Positions 11,153-20,766 of a DNA stretch of 64,000 nt are shown here, in pieces. The notes beneath the pieces are model-generated. The model saw only the letters and a list, made by a program, of their open reading frames with translations. It was not told the DNA's origin and did not search any database. This stretch comes from Neckera pumila (Eukaryota > Streptophyta > Bryopsida > Hypnales > Neckeraceae): contig OZ018411.1 of NCBI GenBank assembly GCA_963969595.1, positions 3,660,501 through 3,724,500 of the forward strand, written 5' to 3'. Position 1 is the stretch's first letter. Every line of letters begins with the position of its first letter. The translations under genes were made by a program, and so were the position numbers.

Positions 11153-14100
11153 CTAATTGTCGTGGAATGTTCGAACACCTAGCAGCTTACGAAATTTCTG
11201 AAATGTGTCCCTCGGTAAAGCTTTGGTAAAGAGATCAGCAATCTGCTCTGAGGTGTGTATGTACGTAAAGTCAAGCAACTTGTCTTCATAGTATGTGCGG
11301 ATTGCATAATACTTCATGTCCACATGCTTTGTCCGCTTATGGTATTCAGGATTCTTAACAAGAGCTAAAGCTGCTTGATTATCGCAGTAGATCATAATAG
11401 GAAGCTCCTGTTGACAATCGAGAGTTCGAAGAAGACGGCATAACCAGATGGTCTCTTTGGTCGACTCAGCCATTGCAACGAGTTCCGCAATAGTAGTAGA
11501 ATCTGCGAAGCATCCTTGCTTATGACTCCCCCAAGCAATTGCTGTTGAACCCAAGGTGTAAACAAAACCTGTTCGACTTTTACGATCGTCTAAATCCCCA
11601 CCATAATCTGCATCAGTGTATCCAATTAAACGAGGGACAGATTGACCATGATAATAAAGGCCAAACTGTCTCGTACGCTTAAGGTAACGCATGATTCGTT
11701 TAACAGCTGTCCAATGGCTCTGTTGAGGTCGTTCTTGGAACAAAGATACTTTATTTACAGCATATGCAATATCCGGGCGGGTAATTATTGTCGTATACAT
11801 GAGGCAGCCAACAGCTTGTCGATAGGGTACGTCAACAACAGGGTCTTTTAAATCAGTATTTTTCCAGAGCTTGGTATGTGTATCGGCTGGGGTGGCAACC
11901 TCATGGGCATCTTGTAAACCAAAACGAGCAAGTACATCCTGGATGTATCGTTCTTGATGAACAAATATGGAACCTGTAATCTCACATCGTTGAATCTGGA
12001 AACCCACGAAGTAGTCCATTGCACCACGAGTAACTTTGAAAGTACTCTCTAGGTATACCAGAATGCTTTCAACGTAATCTAACTTAGTAGATGCTATAAT
12101 CCCATCATCGACATATATACCAAGGACTGTATGTAAATCACCATGATTCGAGTAGACACAGCAATCGGCTTCACTGACAATTAAGCGGAATTGCTTTAGA
12201 AATGTTGAAATTCGTAAGTTCCATTGTCTGGCTGATTGTCGTAACCCATATATACTCTTCTTCAGTCGACAATAATATTTGGGCTTCTGTGGATCAATAT
12301 AACCCTGAGGTTGCGACATATAAATCTCTTCTGTAAGATCACCGTTTAAAAACGCAGTCCCGATATCAAATTGCTGAAGATGCATATGCCGTGCAGCAGC
12401 AGTCGCAAATATTGCACGAATGGAGTCATAACGGATCACAGGTGAATAAGTTTCTTGAAAATCTATGCCTTGTTTCTGCGTGAAACCCTTAGCTACTAGT
12501 CTAGCTTTGAACTTATCGACTTCACCATTAGGTTTGTATTTTACTTTATATACCCACTTGTTCTGAACAGGTTTGCGATGTGGAGGTTTCTGCACTAAAT
12601 CCCAAGTTTGGTTCTCAATCAAAGAAGCATACTCACGGTCCATCGCTTCTTGCCAAGATGTGGAGTCAACAGATGAGATCGCCTCGTGATAAGTCTGCGG
12701 TTCTTGTATCGCTTCTCCGACTAATGCAATGAGTGCATTGGAAATTCGAATAGCATTTGGATACATGGGGTCAATACAAAATAAGTCAGGAGGTTCTGGT
12801 TCTTCCGGTAGTTCAGGAAAGTTAGGGTAATCCGGAAGACGTGGTGTACAGTTTAATAGCTCTTGGATGGATCTGAACTTTGAATTAAGAGGTTCATCAT
12901 TTGCATCATCAAGTTCCACTACTGAAGAGTGAACCACAATTGGGTCTGAGGAAACTCCCACTGCTGGTAATGAGTGATGAGAATCATCAATCATACAATT
13001 TGGAAGATCAGTATTGGGTGTCATTTGTGAGCAACTCCCACTGCTATTCAAATCTCCCATTCCTTCATTAGATGTGTTGCTGATAACATCAATAGGATGT
13101 TGAAATGGAATAACAGGATCAATCTCTGGTGTAAATGAATCAATAGAAATGGTAGTAAAGAGTTCAATGCCAGGATCGGGAGGAAAATTTGGGCGATATT
13201 TACCAGACTTCTCGTCAATAGTATAGTCAGCACTTTCAATGATCTTGTCAGTCACTGGTTCCCAGAATCGATAGGCTCGACTTGTAGAAGAATAGCCAAC
13301 AAAGTACATCTTCACACTTTTGGGGTCTAATTTCGTTCGCAGTGCTTTGTTCACGAAAACCCATGATAAAGAGCCAAAAACCCTGAAATGTTGGACTGAA
13401 GGTTTCTCCTTGAACCACTTTTCATAAGGAGTGATATGACCAAGTTGATGGTTAATCGTCCTGTTCAACAAGTATACGGCAGTGCTAACAGCCTCAGCCC
13501 ATAATTTCTTCGGTAAATCCTTGGCAAGAAGAAGACTCCGTGCCATCTCCATCACAGTGCGATTGTCTCGTTCAATATAACCGTTCTGCTGCGGGGTATA
13601 GACTGTACTAGTTTGACGATTGATATTCATATCATCAAGGTATTTGTTAAAACCGTCATTTACGAACTCCTTGCCCTGATCAGTTCGGATAGCAAGGACA
13701 TCATGTCCTGTCTCCTTCTTTACTAGTTTAACAACTCGCTTAAAGAATGGAAAAGCGTCAGACTTTTGCTCAGCAAAATGAACGAAACGATATGCAGTGG
13801 CATCATCTTTGTACAATATGTAATACATGGAGCCTTTGAGTAATGGATTCTTGTTTTGCTTTCCTGAAACATCCCCATGAATCAATTGACCAGGTATAGT
13901 AGATCTTTGCTTACTTGGATCATGTTTGTAAGAAGATTTCTGTTGTTTACCAAGCATGCAGCCTTCGCAAGGGTGCTGAAGATGAACCGGCTTCTTCAAT
14001 TTGAAATCACGCAGGCTGTCGTTAGCACTCATTTGATGCATAAGAGGAATATTCACGTGTCCCATTCTCTCATGCCATAAAATAAGATCATCATGAGCAC

Positions 14101-15601
14101 TGGAAGAGCTATCAACAAGTGCTGAATCCACTGAATCCATTGCAGGTAAATCTGATATAAGCGGATCCGTTGAAAAATATGTGTCGTTTGAAGAACTGGT
14201 GAAAGCATGAGCAGAGTCTAAAACTTCACATGTCACCACCTGTTTCGGAGGCAGGACCGTTATAGACAATTGATATAACTTCCGAAATCGAGTACCTTCC
14301 AAGACTTTCTTACCAGAAAGAGTAGTGAATTCACATCGGCCTGGAAAGGTAATGAAAGATAAATTTCTTTCCGATACAAGTCCAACCGAGAAAAGATTTC
14401 GTTTCAATTTCGGGACATATAAAACATCTCGCATGAGTCCTCTGTGATATTCACCATCGATTAAACAACGAATTTGAATATCTCCTTTCCCGCGCACCCA
14501 GAGTTTGGTGTCATCAGCGATCTGGACAGTGTGGAGACCTTCAGGAATGGATCGAAAATTAGAAAACCATTCCAACCTGTCGGTCATGTGTTCACTAGCT
14601 CCGCTGTCAGCAAACCACGCATCCATAGAAGATTCGACTGCTAAAGCATAACTCGATAATGTTGACGTGATAACAAAAGCAAAATCCTCATCTGAAACAG
14701 ACTTGGAATCTTCATCAGAACTACTGGTAATGCGTAAACTCTCAACAAGGTTTGCCTCGCTCAATCCACCATCTATTTTTCGAGGATCCTTGCCATTTGT
14801 ACGTTTCTTCTTCAGCTTGGGACAATCTGCTGACCAATGTCCAAACTCGTGACAGTTGTAGCATTTGGTACGCGCTTTGAGGTCTCGGATGTAACTCAAG
14901 TCTTTCTGATATTGTTCTTTCTTAGAAGAAGGACGACTCTGTGAGGTCGAAGCTGAGTGGGTAAAAAAGGCCTGATTAGTTTCAGTATCGGTACCACCTT
15001 GCCTAAGAAGTAAGCTCTCGTGCCGAATAAGGCGCTCTTCGAGATTATCTACTATCTGATTTTCCTCAGAAACGTTTGACCAAGCGGCGATGATACTATT
15101 ATAGCTAGGTGGAAGGCTATAAATGATCTTTGAAATAATCATCTTATCGGGAACAGTGTGGCCAAGATCTGCAAGAATCATCGCCATCTCACTAATGTTC
15201 TGGATATGAGACGAAATATCATCTGTACGCTTCATTTTATAGTCAAAGAACTTGCCCTGTAGTGTAAAAACACTTTCAGGAGTCTTGCTAAGATGTAAGG
15301 AACACAATTTTTTCCACATTGAAGCTGCTGTAGTACAGCTAATGAGTTTACCGAGAATCTTCTGTGATATAGACTTGCTAATAAACATTCTAGCATTAGC
15401 GTTCTTTTCCTCCCATGCTTCAATTTGAATCAGCTCCTCAGGGGTGACAATCACAGGATTAAGAGGAATCGGGCGTGTTTCTACACCAGAGACGACTCTT
15501 AACACTTTCTTAGCTTCAAAAACGATCTCCATGTGGTATTTCCAGACGGAGAACTGTGTGCCGTCAAACATTTTCACAGGGATCTTATCGTGCAAGTCCA
15601 T
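11153..15601 (-). CDS. Copia gag-pol polyprotein
   Basis: 1482 aa, uninterrupted. The ATG at 15601 (MDLHDKIPVKMFDGTQFSVW) is preferred because that opening is typical of copia Gag; the open frame continues 35 codons upstream with a hydrophobic stretch unlike any Gag. Domains in order: UBN2-type Gag; CCHC zinc knuckle CYNCHEFGHWSADC (about 244); aspartic protease with DSGAS (about 331); integrase with the WHERMGH...CEGC zinc site and catalytic D (GDVSG, about 574), D (RTDQGKEF) and E (NGYIERDNR); reverse transcriptase with a YVDD box (about 1161); RNase H starting GYTDADYGGDLDDRKS (about 1328) and ending LFTKALPRDTF. All expected catalytic residues are present, the length is usual for copia, and no frameshift is seen. 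Confidence 0.95.
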   Translation of the reverse strand: MDLHDKIPVKMFDGTQFSVWKYHMEIVFEAKKVLRVVSGVETRPIPLNPVIVTPEELIQIEAWEEKNANARMFISKSISQKILGKLISCTTAASMWKKLCSLHLSKTPESVFTLQGKFFDYKMKRTDDISSHIQNISEMAMILADLGHTVPDKMIISKIIYSLPPSYNSIIAAWSNVSEENQIVDNLEERLIRHESLLLRQGGTDTETNQAFFTHSASTSQSRPSSKKEQYQKDLSYIRDLKARTKCYNCHEFGHWSADCPKLKKKRTNGKDPRKIDGGLSEANLVESLRITSSSDEDSKSVSDEDFAFVITSTLSSYALAVESSMDAWFADSGASEHMTDRLEWFSNFRSIPEGLHTVQIADDTKLWVRGKGDIQIRCLIDGEYHRGLMRDVLYVPKLKRNLFSVGLVSERNLSFITFPGRCEFTTLSGKKVLEGTRFRKLYQLSITVLPPKQVVTCEVLDSAHAFTSSSNDTYFSTDPLISDLPAMDSVDSALVDSSSSAHDDLILWHERMGHVNIPLMHQMSANDSLRDFKLKKPVHLQHPCEGCMLGKQQKSSYKHDPSKQRSTIPGQLIHGDVSGKQNKNPLLKGSMYYILYKDDATAYRFVHFAEQKSDAFPFFKRVVKLVKKETGHDVLAIRTDQGKEFVNDGFNKYLDDMNINRQTSTVYTPQQNGYIERDNRTVMEMARSLLLAKDLPKKLWAEAVSTAVYLLNRTINHQLGHITPYEKWFKEKPSVQHFRVFGSLSWVFVNKALRTKLDPKSVKMYFVGYSSTSRAYRFWEPVTDKIIESADYTIDEKSGKYRPNFPPDPGIELFTTISIDSFTPEIDPVIPFQHPIDVISNTSNEGMGDLNSSGSCSQMTPNTDLPNCMIDDSHHSLPAVGVSSDPIVVHSSVVELDDANDEPLNSKFRSIQELLNCTPRLPDYPNFPELPEEPEPPDLFCIDPMYPNAIRISNALIALVGEAIQEPQTYHEAISSVDSTSWQEAMDREYASLIENQTWDLVQKPPHRKPVQNKWVYKVKYKPNGEVDKFKARLVAKGFTQKQGIDFQETYSPVIRYDSIRAIFATAAARHMHLQQFDIGTAFLNGDLTEEIYMSQPQGYIDPQKPKYYCRLKKSIYGLRQSARQWNLRISTFLKQFRLIVSEADCCVYSNHGDLHTVLGIYVDDGIIASTKLDYVESILVYLESTFKVTRGAMDYFVGFQIQRCEITGSIFVHQERYIQDVLARFGLQDAHEVATPADTHTKLWKNTDLKDPVVDVPYRQAVGCLMYTTIITRPDIAYAVNKVSLFQERPQQSHWTAVKRIMRYLKRTRQFGLYYHGQSVPRLIGYTDADYGGDLDDRKSRTGFVYTLGSTAIAWGSHKQGCFADSTTIAELVAMAESTKETIWLCRLLRTLDCQQELPIMIYCDNQAALALVKNPEYHKRTKHVDMKYYAIRTYYEDKLLDFTYIHTSEQIADLFTKALPRDTFQKFRKLLGVRTFHDN

Positions 15602-16062
15602 GGAGGACGGATTGAAGAAAAACAAGAAAATCAAGAAGAGCAAGAAGATCAAGAAAGTCTCTAAAAACACTCTACAAAGTATACTAAATCGAAAACTAAT
15701 AGACAAGTCTAAAGAATTGAAAGTAACGCTTGCTTAACTACCTGACAATGCCTAACTATGTTCTGAGATCCACGCTCCAGCTCTAGCTACACTCCAGCTA
15801 AATACGCTCCAGCTTTTGGATCTGATCCACCAGAAGGAGTAGAAACCAAAAGACCAGTGAAAAGATTTACAGGAGGAGGTATAGAGAAATTTACAGGTGC
15901 TAAAGGATTTACAGAAACTGAACTCCGTGGAGATGAAGGAGATTCGATCGGAGCTTGCAAAAATGCATCGCGAAAAGAAGTGAATGACATCATCGAGATT
16001 GCAAGAAAACTAACGCTCATAACCGCATAGGGAAGATGATAAGACGCAGATAAAACGCTTAA
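15602..16062 (-). other. Copia 5' leader
   Basis: Untranslated leader between PBS and gag. A short minus-strand frame (16020-15787, 77 codons, proline- and serine-rich) lies in it; I know no counterpart, and chance is the simplest explanation. Packaging or dimerisation signals probably sit here, but none is recognisable. Confidence 0.5.
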
Positions 16063-16073
16063 GGCCCATAACC
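16063..16073 (-). promoter_or_regulatory. Copia primer-binding site, half-tRNA type
   Basis: Directly after the 5' LTR the minus strand reads GGTTATGGGCC. This is the complement of GGCCCATAACC, the anticodon-loop region of plant initiator tRNA-Met. It is not the usual plant copia site TGGTATCAGAGC, which pairs with the tRNA 3' end. Priming by a cleaved initiator tRNA is known from Drosophila copia and yeast Ty5. The match is 11 bases, so the assignment is probable rather than certain. Confidence 0.65.
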
Positions 16074-16355
16074 TATTAGAAGTAAGCTAATTCCAGTACC
16101 ATAGCTTGTACACAATGCACATACAGAGATACTGTACAAGCTCATCTTTACTTGGAAACGCATATGGTGCAGAGTTGTTTTACAATCCTATAGTAATCCT
16201 GAGAGCTCAATGTGTCTAACACATTCTTTCTCTCACAGCGGGTACTCTCTAACTGCAACAAACAACCAGAAGTCCTACGACAAGAAACACGAAACTAATA
16301 GGCTGCAGAGTGAAAACAGTTAGATGAGAATGTGGATGGATTTCATCCACCAACA
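16074..16355 (-). repeat. Copia 5' LTR
   Basis: 282 bp, flanked outside by GAATC (16356-16360) and inside by the PBS. It would hold the promoter driving leftward transcription. No distinct TATA box is obvious. Confidence 0.93.
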
Positions 16356-16913
16356 GAATCTTACGACCTGGAAACCAACTCGTGGACGTCGTTGCGTAGC
16401 ATGAGCTTCGAGCGCGACGAGCCGACGGGGGTCAAAGTCGACGGGAAGTTTTGTGTTGTGAGTGGATACGCGAGCGACGCCCAAGGGGTGTTCACCGCGA
16501 GTGCGGAAATCTACGATCCGGAGACGAATTCTTGGCGAGTTTTGGAGAACATGTGGACGCCGACGGATGGTGGAGACGTCCCTGCGAATCCGACGTCTTT
16601 GGCGGCGCTGAAGGGAAGCGTGTACGCCGTTCATGGACTAGAAGTGTTGGTGTACGATTCGGAACGAAACTCTTGGCCGGTCGAGGCGCAGATGCCGGAA
16701 GAGTGCGAGAAAGGGGAGATGACTTCGCCGTCTATTGCGGCAACGGGGACTGAGCTGGTGATCACGGGTCTCGTGAAGAGAAACGAATCGACTTCGTTGC
16801 GAACCTTGAAGCTGACCCCGCCTGTGAAGAGTGGCAAGCCGCAGTGGGAGACTGTTGCTTGTAGTGAGCAGTATCTTAGCCTGGCGCAAACGTCGTGCGC
16901 GTTCGATTTGTAG

Positions 16914-18060
16914 CGTTTTGGGCACCGTTTTAGGGCTTAGGGATCTGAGAGAAGTAGTGGTTGTACACTATGTAGAGTAGCCGCATCCAAGTGAGAGGCT
17001 TTTTGTTGCCTTTCCTGGTGCTTTCTGTCAGGAGCTTCAATGGTAACGGCGTTTGTGCTGCGCCGCGCCTATTCCAGTGCAGTGCTGTACTGGAAAAGGT
17101 GGTGTTTTTGCACTGAATCTGATGAAAGCAACTGATCTTTTTGTCGAATTGGCATTGCAGCTCAATTGATATCTGAATGCCCGTCTCTTTGTGTGTGTTT
17201 TAAGCTGGATTGCATGGCAGTTGTGCGTGTTGGATGGAAGTGCAGGTGGTCAGTTTCGTAAGCATTGATGCATTTCGTTCGAAATTGGAACTCTGTTTAA
17301 GGGCTTCAGAATCCGAGACACCCGTTGTTGCCTTTGCTGATTCTTCAATCAGGACCTCAAATCGCACATGCGTTTTTCGGTTTCTGAGTGGTGCACTGGA
17401 ATTGTGTAGCTTTGCAATCCATCCTATAAGCTTGAGACGTAATTTCGAGTTGGAAATGTATCTCAATCAATGAATCCCTGTCTCTCGTATCCATTTTAAT
17501 CTGAAATCCATGGAGATTGTGCCTGCGCATTGCGACTCTGCTTCAAATCAGGAGCTCCAGCCGCACTCAATTTCTCATTGCCGTGGAGACTGGTGCTTTT
17601 GCAATCCATCCTGTATGCTTGAGACTGATGTTTTTTCGAATTGTAAGTGCAGCTCAATGAATCCCTGACTGCCTGTCATTGTGTCTCTTTTGAGCTGGAT
17701 TTCATGGGAATGTGCGTGCTTGAGGAATTGATGGTCCGTTCTGTGAGCAATGAGCGAGACTCCGCTGGATTGTGGCTATCTGTGTGAACCTTATTGCACG
17801 CTCTGTGAATGATGACTTGTAAAGGAGGGACACAAAAAACCGTCACTGTTTCTGTCAGATCATTATGAGACTCCTCACATTTTCATATTTTCTTGTTGGC
17901 AAATTTCAACTGATAGAGGATTTCAATGTACTAAAAAATGTTTAATTTGGATATTCCATGTAATGGTCAAAGTTTTTTGGGTAGATGTTCCAAAATCTTG
18001 TCTTCAATGGAGGTAGGTATTAATTAGCGTGATGTATATCTAATGAAGATGGTGCTTTTG
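16914..18060 (+). repeat. 3'-flank repeat block of unit 2 (3 copies)
   Basis: Copies start near 17028, 17349 and 17548 with the (A/G)TCAGGAGCTYC word, slightly altered in the second copy (CAGGACCTC). It then aligns with unit 3 through GCGAGACTCCGCTGGATTG and the CTTGTAAAGGAGGGACA segment near 17820. Unit 1 lacks the third copy and this tail. Confidence 0.55.
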
Positions 18061-18159
18061 GATCAGTGGTGCATTTGGATATCCCTACTTTACATTGTTG
18101 GGAGGTTCCAGTTAGGATGTTTTATTTTTATTTTTTATGTTTCTTTGAGGAATCTCTTA

Positions 18160-18660
18160 GGGCAACCCTACAGCTAACTCGCCAAGCAGGGGCGCCAAGT
18201 CCTTGTTTGGCGTCCCTCGTGAAGAGCCTGGTTTTTGTTGTGGTGGTGTTGCCCCCCCGGCGCACTCACTATTTTTCACACGAAACAAGGAGATGCCCCA
18301 ACCTTGGAATAGTCAATGCCTTGGAATTCAAACACATTATACAGAACCTCAATATAGCACCTCATTGGAGACTATGATAGGATTTGCAATAAAAAAAAAA
18401 TTTATCAAGAGGATCATGAGCATGGAAGACATCACACTCTTTAGCTTTTGCGTTAACTTGCCTTAGAAAGTGTGTCCCAACAATTAAAACTCTCTTAGCA
18501 TGGCATGCTCAAGGTGCACCATTTTCCCATCCCTTGTACAAATATTGGCATGGCTGGCCATAAATTTGTACTTGGCGAATCTACTGTGGGGGGGAAAAAG
18601 TGACCGTGCCTGGCCATTGGTTGTGTCAAGGCTCCTTGAGGCCCTGCCTTGGGGTCGCTT
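18160..18660. other. Extra segment of unit 2, origin unclear
   Basis: Absent from the matching place in unit 3 (about 29725). It is GC-richer and contains GGGCGCCAAG and GGCGTCCC words, slightly reminiscent of the MITE region near 240-870. I could not find convincing terminal repeats or a target duplication, so I leave it unnamed. Confidence 0.3.
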
Positions 18661-18756
18661 TATGTCAAATGTAAACTTTGTCAAGTTTTCATCCATCAGG
18701 CTCTAATGGACACATATTTTCATTTAGTTTTTTTGAGACAGAGATTGTAACTCACT

Positions 18757-18975
18757 ACACTAATGATAGAATTTAGTATTATCCACACTACTTGCTTTCA
18801 AAATGCCATAAATTATTACTCTTGATGAATATTTTTACCAACTACATTAATTGAGAATCGCAATTTTGGAATATATCAATTCCTATGCTTTTAGTAAAAA
18901 TATTCATGAAGAATAATAAGTTATAACATTTTAAAATCAATTAGTGTAGGTAATACGATTTACCATCATTAGTGT
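18757..18975. mobile_element. Foldback MITE, about 80-bp inverted arms
   Basis: The two halves are near-complementary over about 80 bases each, from ACACTAATGAT at the left to ATCATTAGTGT at the right. ACT lies directly outside both ends (18754-18756, 18976-18978) and may be the target duplication. Unit 3 lacks it at the paralogous place. Superfamily not assigned. Confidence 0.6.
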
Positions 18976-19323
18976 ACTCCACAATGTTAAAAATATATCA
19001 TTTGCCGGTAAAAGAGCCGTGTGAATTGGAACATGGACTTTCGCCCAAGATCCAACCTGCATCAAATCTGCAGACACAAGATACTGAAACCCTAAAATAC
19101 ACTTCTTGTAGACCCAATCAAATACCCGGAGGTTGTTCAAAAAAAATAAAAATACCCGGAGTAAATGATAACACTAGCCTTTGACTTGAGTCGATTTGTT
19201 GTTTATGAGATTCACATATTGAGTGCCACGCTGACAATGCAAATTATAGCAGGTCCTCAAGTGGCTCTAATTTTTAACAAACAGTCCAACATGAGCAAGC
19301 ATGATGGATAATACATGATAAGC

Positions 19324-19394
19324 TTTTTTTTTTTTTTTTTTCATTGCAAAGAGGTAACATACAAGACCCATCAGCCACAGGTGGCCTGACAGGG
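19324..19394 (-). mobile_element. 5'-truncated LINE-like 3' tail
   Basis: On the minus strand about 52 bases end in TTACCTCTTTGCAATG followed by about 19 A. The insert is flanked by a perfect 9-bp duplication ATGATAAGC (19315-19323 and 19395-19403). Unit 1 has the uninterrupted target at 8061-8069. A poly-A tail, variable-length duplication and truncation are the marks of target-primed reverse transcription. Confidence 0.7.
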
Positions 19395-19740
19395 ATGATA
19401 AGCGCTTTGAAAGTGGCATTCTCTCTTCTATCCATAGTACGGTCGTCCTTTTTGAAGTCTCAAGAACAATTGTGAAATATCAGTCCATGGAAATTAATTT
19501 AAAAAAAATTGATGATAGGACAGTGAGCATATGGGTCTCGTGTAAAATAAAAATATAAGATCTATTACAACTTGAATAGAATGGAATAGAATTGGAAAGG
19601 TTAAAAGAATAGAATCATGAAGCCATGTTTGAAAAACCGGACATTCATATTTTGAAACAATGGGTTTATGGAAAGATCTCCCAGTGAATAGATAATGTAT
19701 ATCCAAGTATCTTGAAAAGGAGTTTATGTGTTTTTGTATT

Positions 19741-20671
19741 TTAACCCCTAAAGGACCAACATGCGTTTTTTGGCCGTATAGAAATTTTGGGCAGGTACAT
19801 GTGATTAGAGATATCCATATTTGAGGCTGAAATTTTAATAGAAGGTGGGGGCGAGGAATATCTTCATGTGTACCAAGTTTCATGACATTTCAAAATACGA
19901 GTTTCAAGTTGTGACCTGATATGTTGCTTTTTTTTGTAACTGGGCAATTTGGGTAGATCAGAAAAAATCATTTTTTCCGGAATTTTTTTTTTGAAATTGG
20001 TTCTCTACATTTATATCTACTTAAAAAGCTTTGAGTCACTCCATTTCAATTAATGAGTCAAAAGTTATGAGGGTTTTTGGTTTGTGGGCAGTTATGGATT
20101 CTCTACTCTAAAAAAAACTTTAGAGCCGTTTATTTAACTCAATTTTCAATATTTTTGGAAAAAAAAAAAATCCTAGGATGTAGATAATTTATTACAACAC
20201 TACAACCGTTGGGATTGGCATTTTTAAATTCCATAGTTAAATTTTCAACAATTTGGTATTTTGAATCATTTTCTACTTCTTTCTACTTACTATTTTTTTC
20301 CTATATGTTGTACAATTCCAAATGATGTGAAAATTTTTATGCATATAGACAACTTGTTTAGGAAACAGAATTCAAAGAAGCACCACCTTTTTCGGCATTT
20401 TTTCATTGAAAAGTGAGCTTGCAAAGTGCAGCTGCCCGGATTTTCGCAGGATTGAAAAAATGGTTTTCAAGACTTTGAATGCTTATATCTTATGATCCAC
20501 ACGGTGGAATTTTCTGAAATTTTTACCACATGTTTTCAAAATATCATAATACAAGATCCTACAGTTACATGTGTCAAAAATTGTTTTTTTTCAAAATTTC
20601 GTAGTTGTATTAGAAATGGCAGTTTTGGAGCGTTTTTGGTGATTACATAGTCATGAAACTTTAGGGGTTAA
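19741..20671. mobile_element. TTAA-flanked non-autonomous transposon, copy B
   Basis: 931 bp including both TTAA. The left end is TTAACCCCTAAAGGACC; the right end is CTTTAGGGGTTAA. The flanks TTGTATT and CGGCGTGATGAACTTGG are joined by a single TTAA in unit 1 (8787-8790), which proves both boundaries and a 4-bp TTAA duplication. It lies in the opposite orientation to copy A. There is no transposase; a 129-codon minus-strand frame across the left end (19883-19494) has no recognisable content. Confidence 0.85.
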
Positions 20672-20766
20672 CGGCGTGATGAACTTGGTTACTCAATCCT
20701 AGCTTCATGACTTTTGGATAAGGTTTGATTCAATTTCATGTTGGGATGGGTAAGAAAGAAAACTTA

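Larger units (their letters stand above)
10820..16355 (-). mobile_element. Full-length Ty1/copia retrotransposon
   Basis: This 5,536-bp element lies antisense to the F-box gene it disrupts. In its own sense it has a 282-bp 5' LTR (16355 to 16074), a PBS, a leader of about 470 bases, one long gag-pol frame, a polypurine tract TGTGGGAG next to the 3' LTR, and a 282-bp 3' LTR (11101 to 10820). By eye the LTRs differ at three positions. The LTR starts TGTTGG and ends CTAATA, so the outer ends are TG...TA rather than TG...CA. An open polyprotein plus near-identical LTRs indicate a recent and possibly autonomous copy. Confidence 0.95.
10179..16913 (+). pseudogene. F-box/kelch gene copy 2, split by a copia element
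   Basis: The 5' part (10179-10819) encodes the F-box and the first kelch blades, nearly identical to copy 1, and runs into the LTR, ending in a stop at 10848-10850. The 3' part (16361-16913) resumes in the same codon context with YDLETNSWTSLRSM and reaches the normal stop. The break falls in the LESYDVETNSW motif and is bracketed by the GAATC target duplication. Removing the element and one duplicate would leave the frame continuous, so the gene was intact when hit. The 3' half has no upstream ATG: its open frame starts at a GTG inside the LTR, and its first internal Met is in RSMSFERDE. It is almost certainly non-functional unless the truncated F-box half is used. Confidence 0.9.
8911..20763 (+). 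repeat. Segmental duplication unit 2 (enlarged by insertions)
   Basis: This is the second paralogous block. Beyond the shared backbone it carries a copia element (10820-16355), a MITE (18757-18975), a LINE-like tail (19324-19394) and TTAA element copy B (19741-20671). About 500 bases near 18160-18660, missing from unit 3, are also extra. The right edge is placed where similarity to the end of unit 1 stops. Confidence 0.65.

Noticed and set aside
10820..16355. The copia element as a spliced intron of F-box gene 2
   Set aside because: The GAATC duplication, LTR ends and antisense gag-pol show a transposon; there are no GT..AG borders at the junctions.
16332..16360. LTR-derived start making a chimeric LTR-kelch protein
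   Set aside because: The in-frame start is GTG; the LTR's ATG is in another frame.
19494..19883. 129-codon minus-strand frame
   Set aside because: It crosses the boundary of TTAA element B, so it is a chance junction frame.
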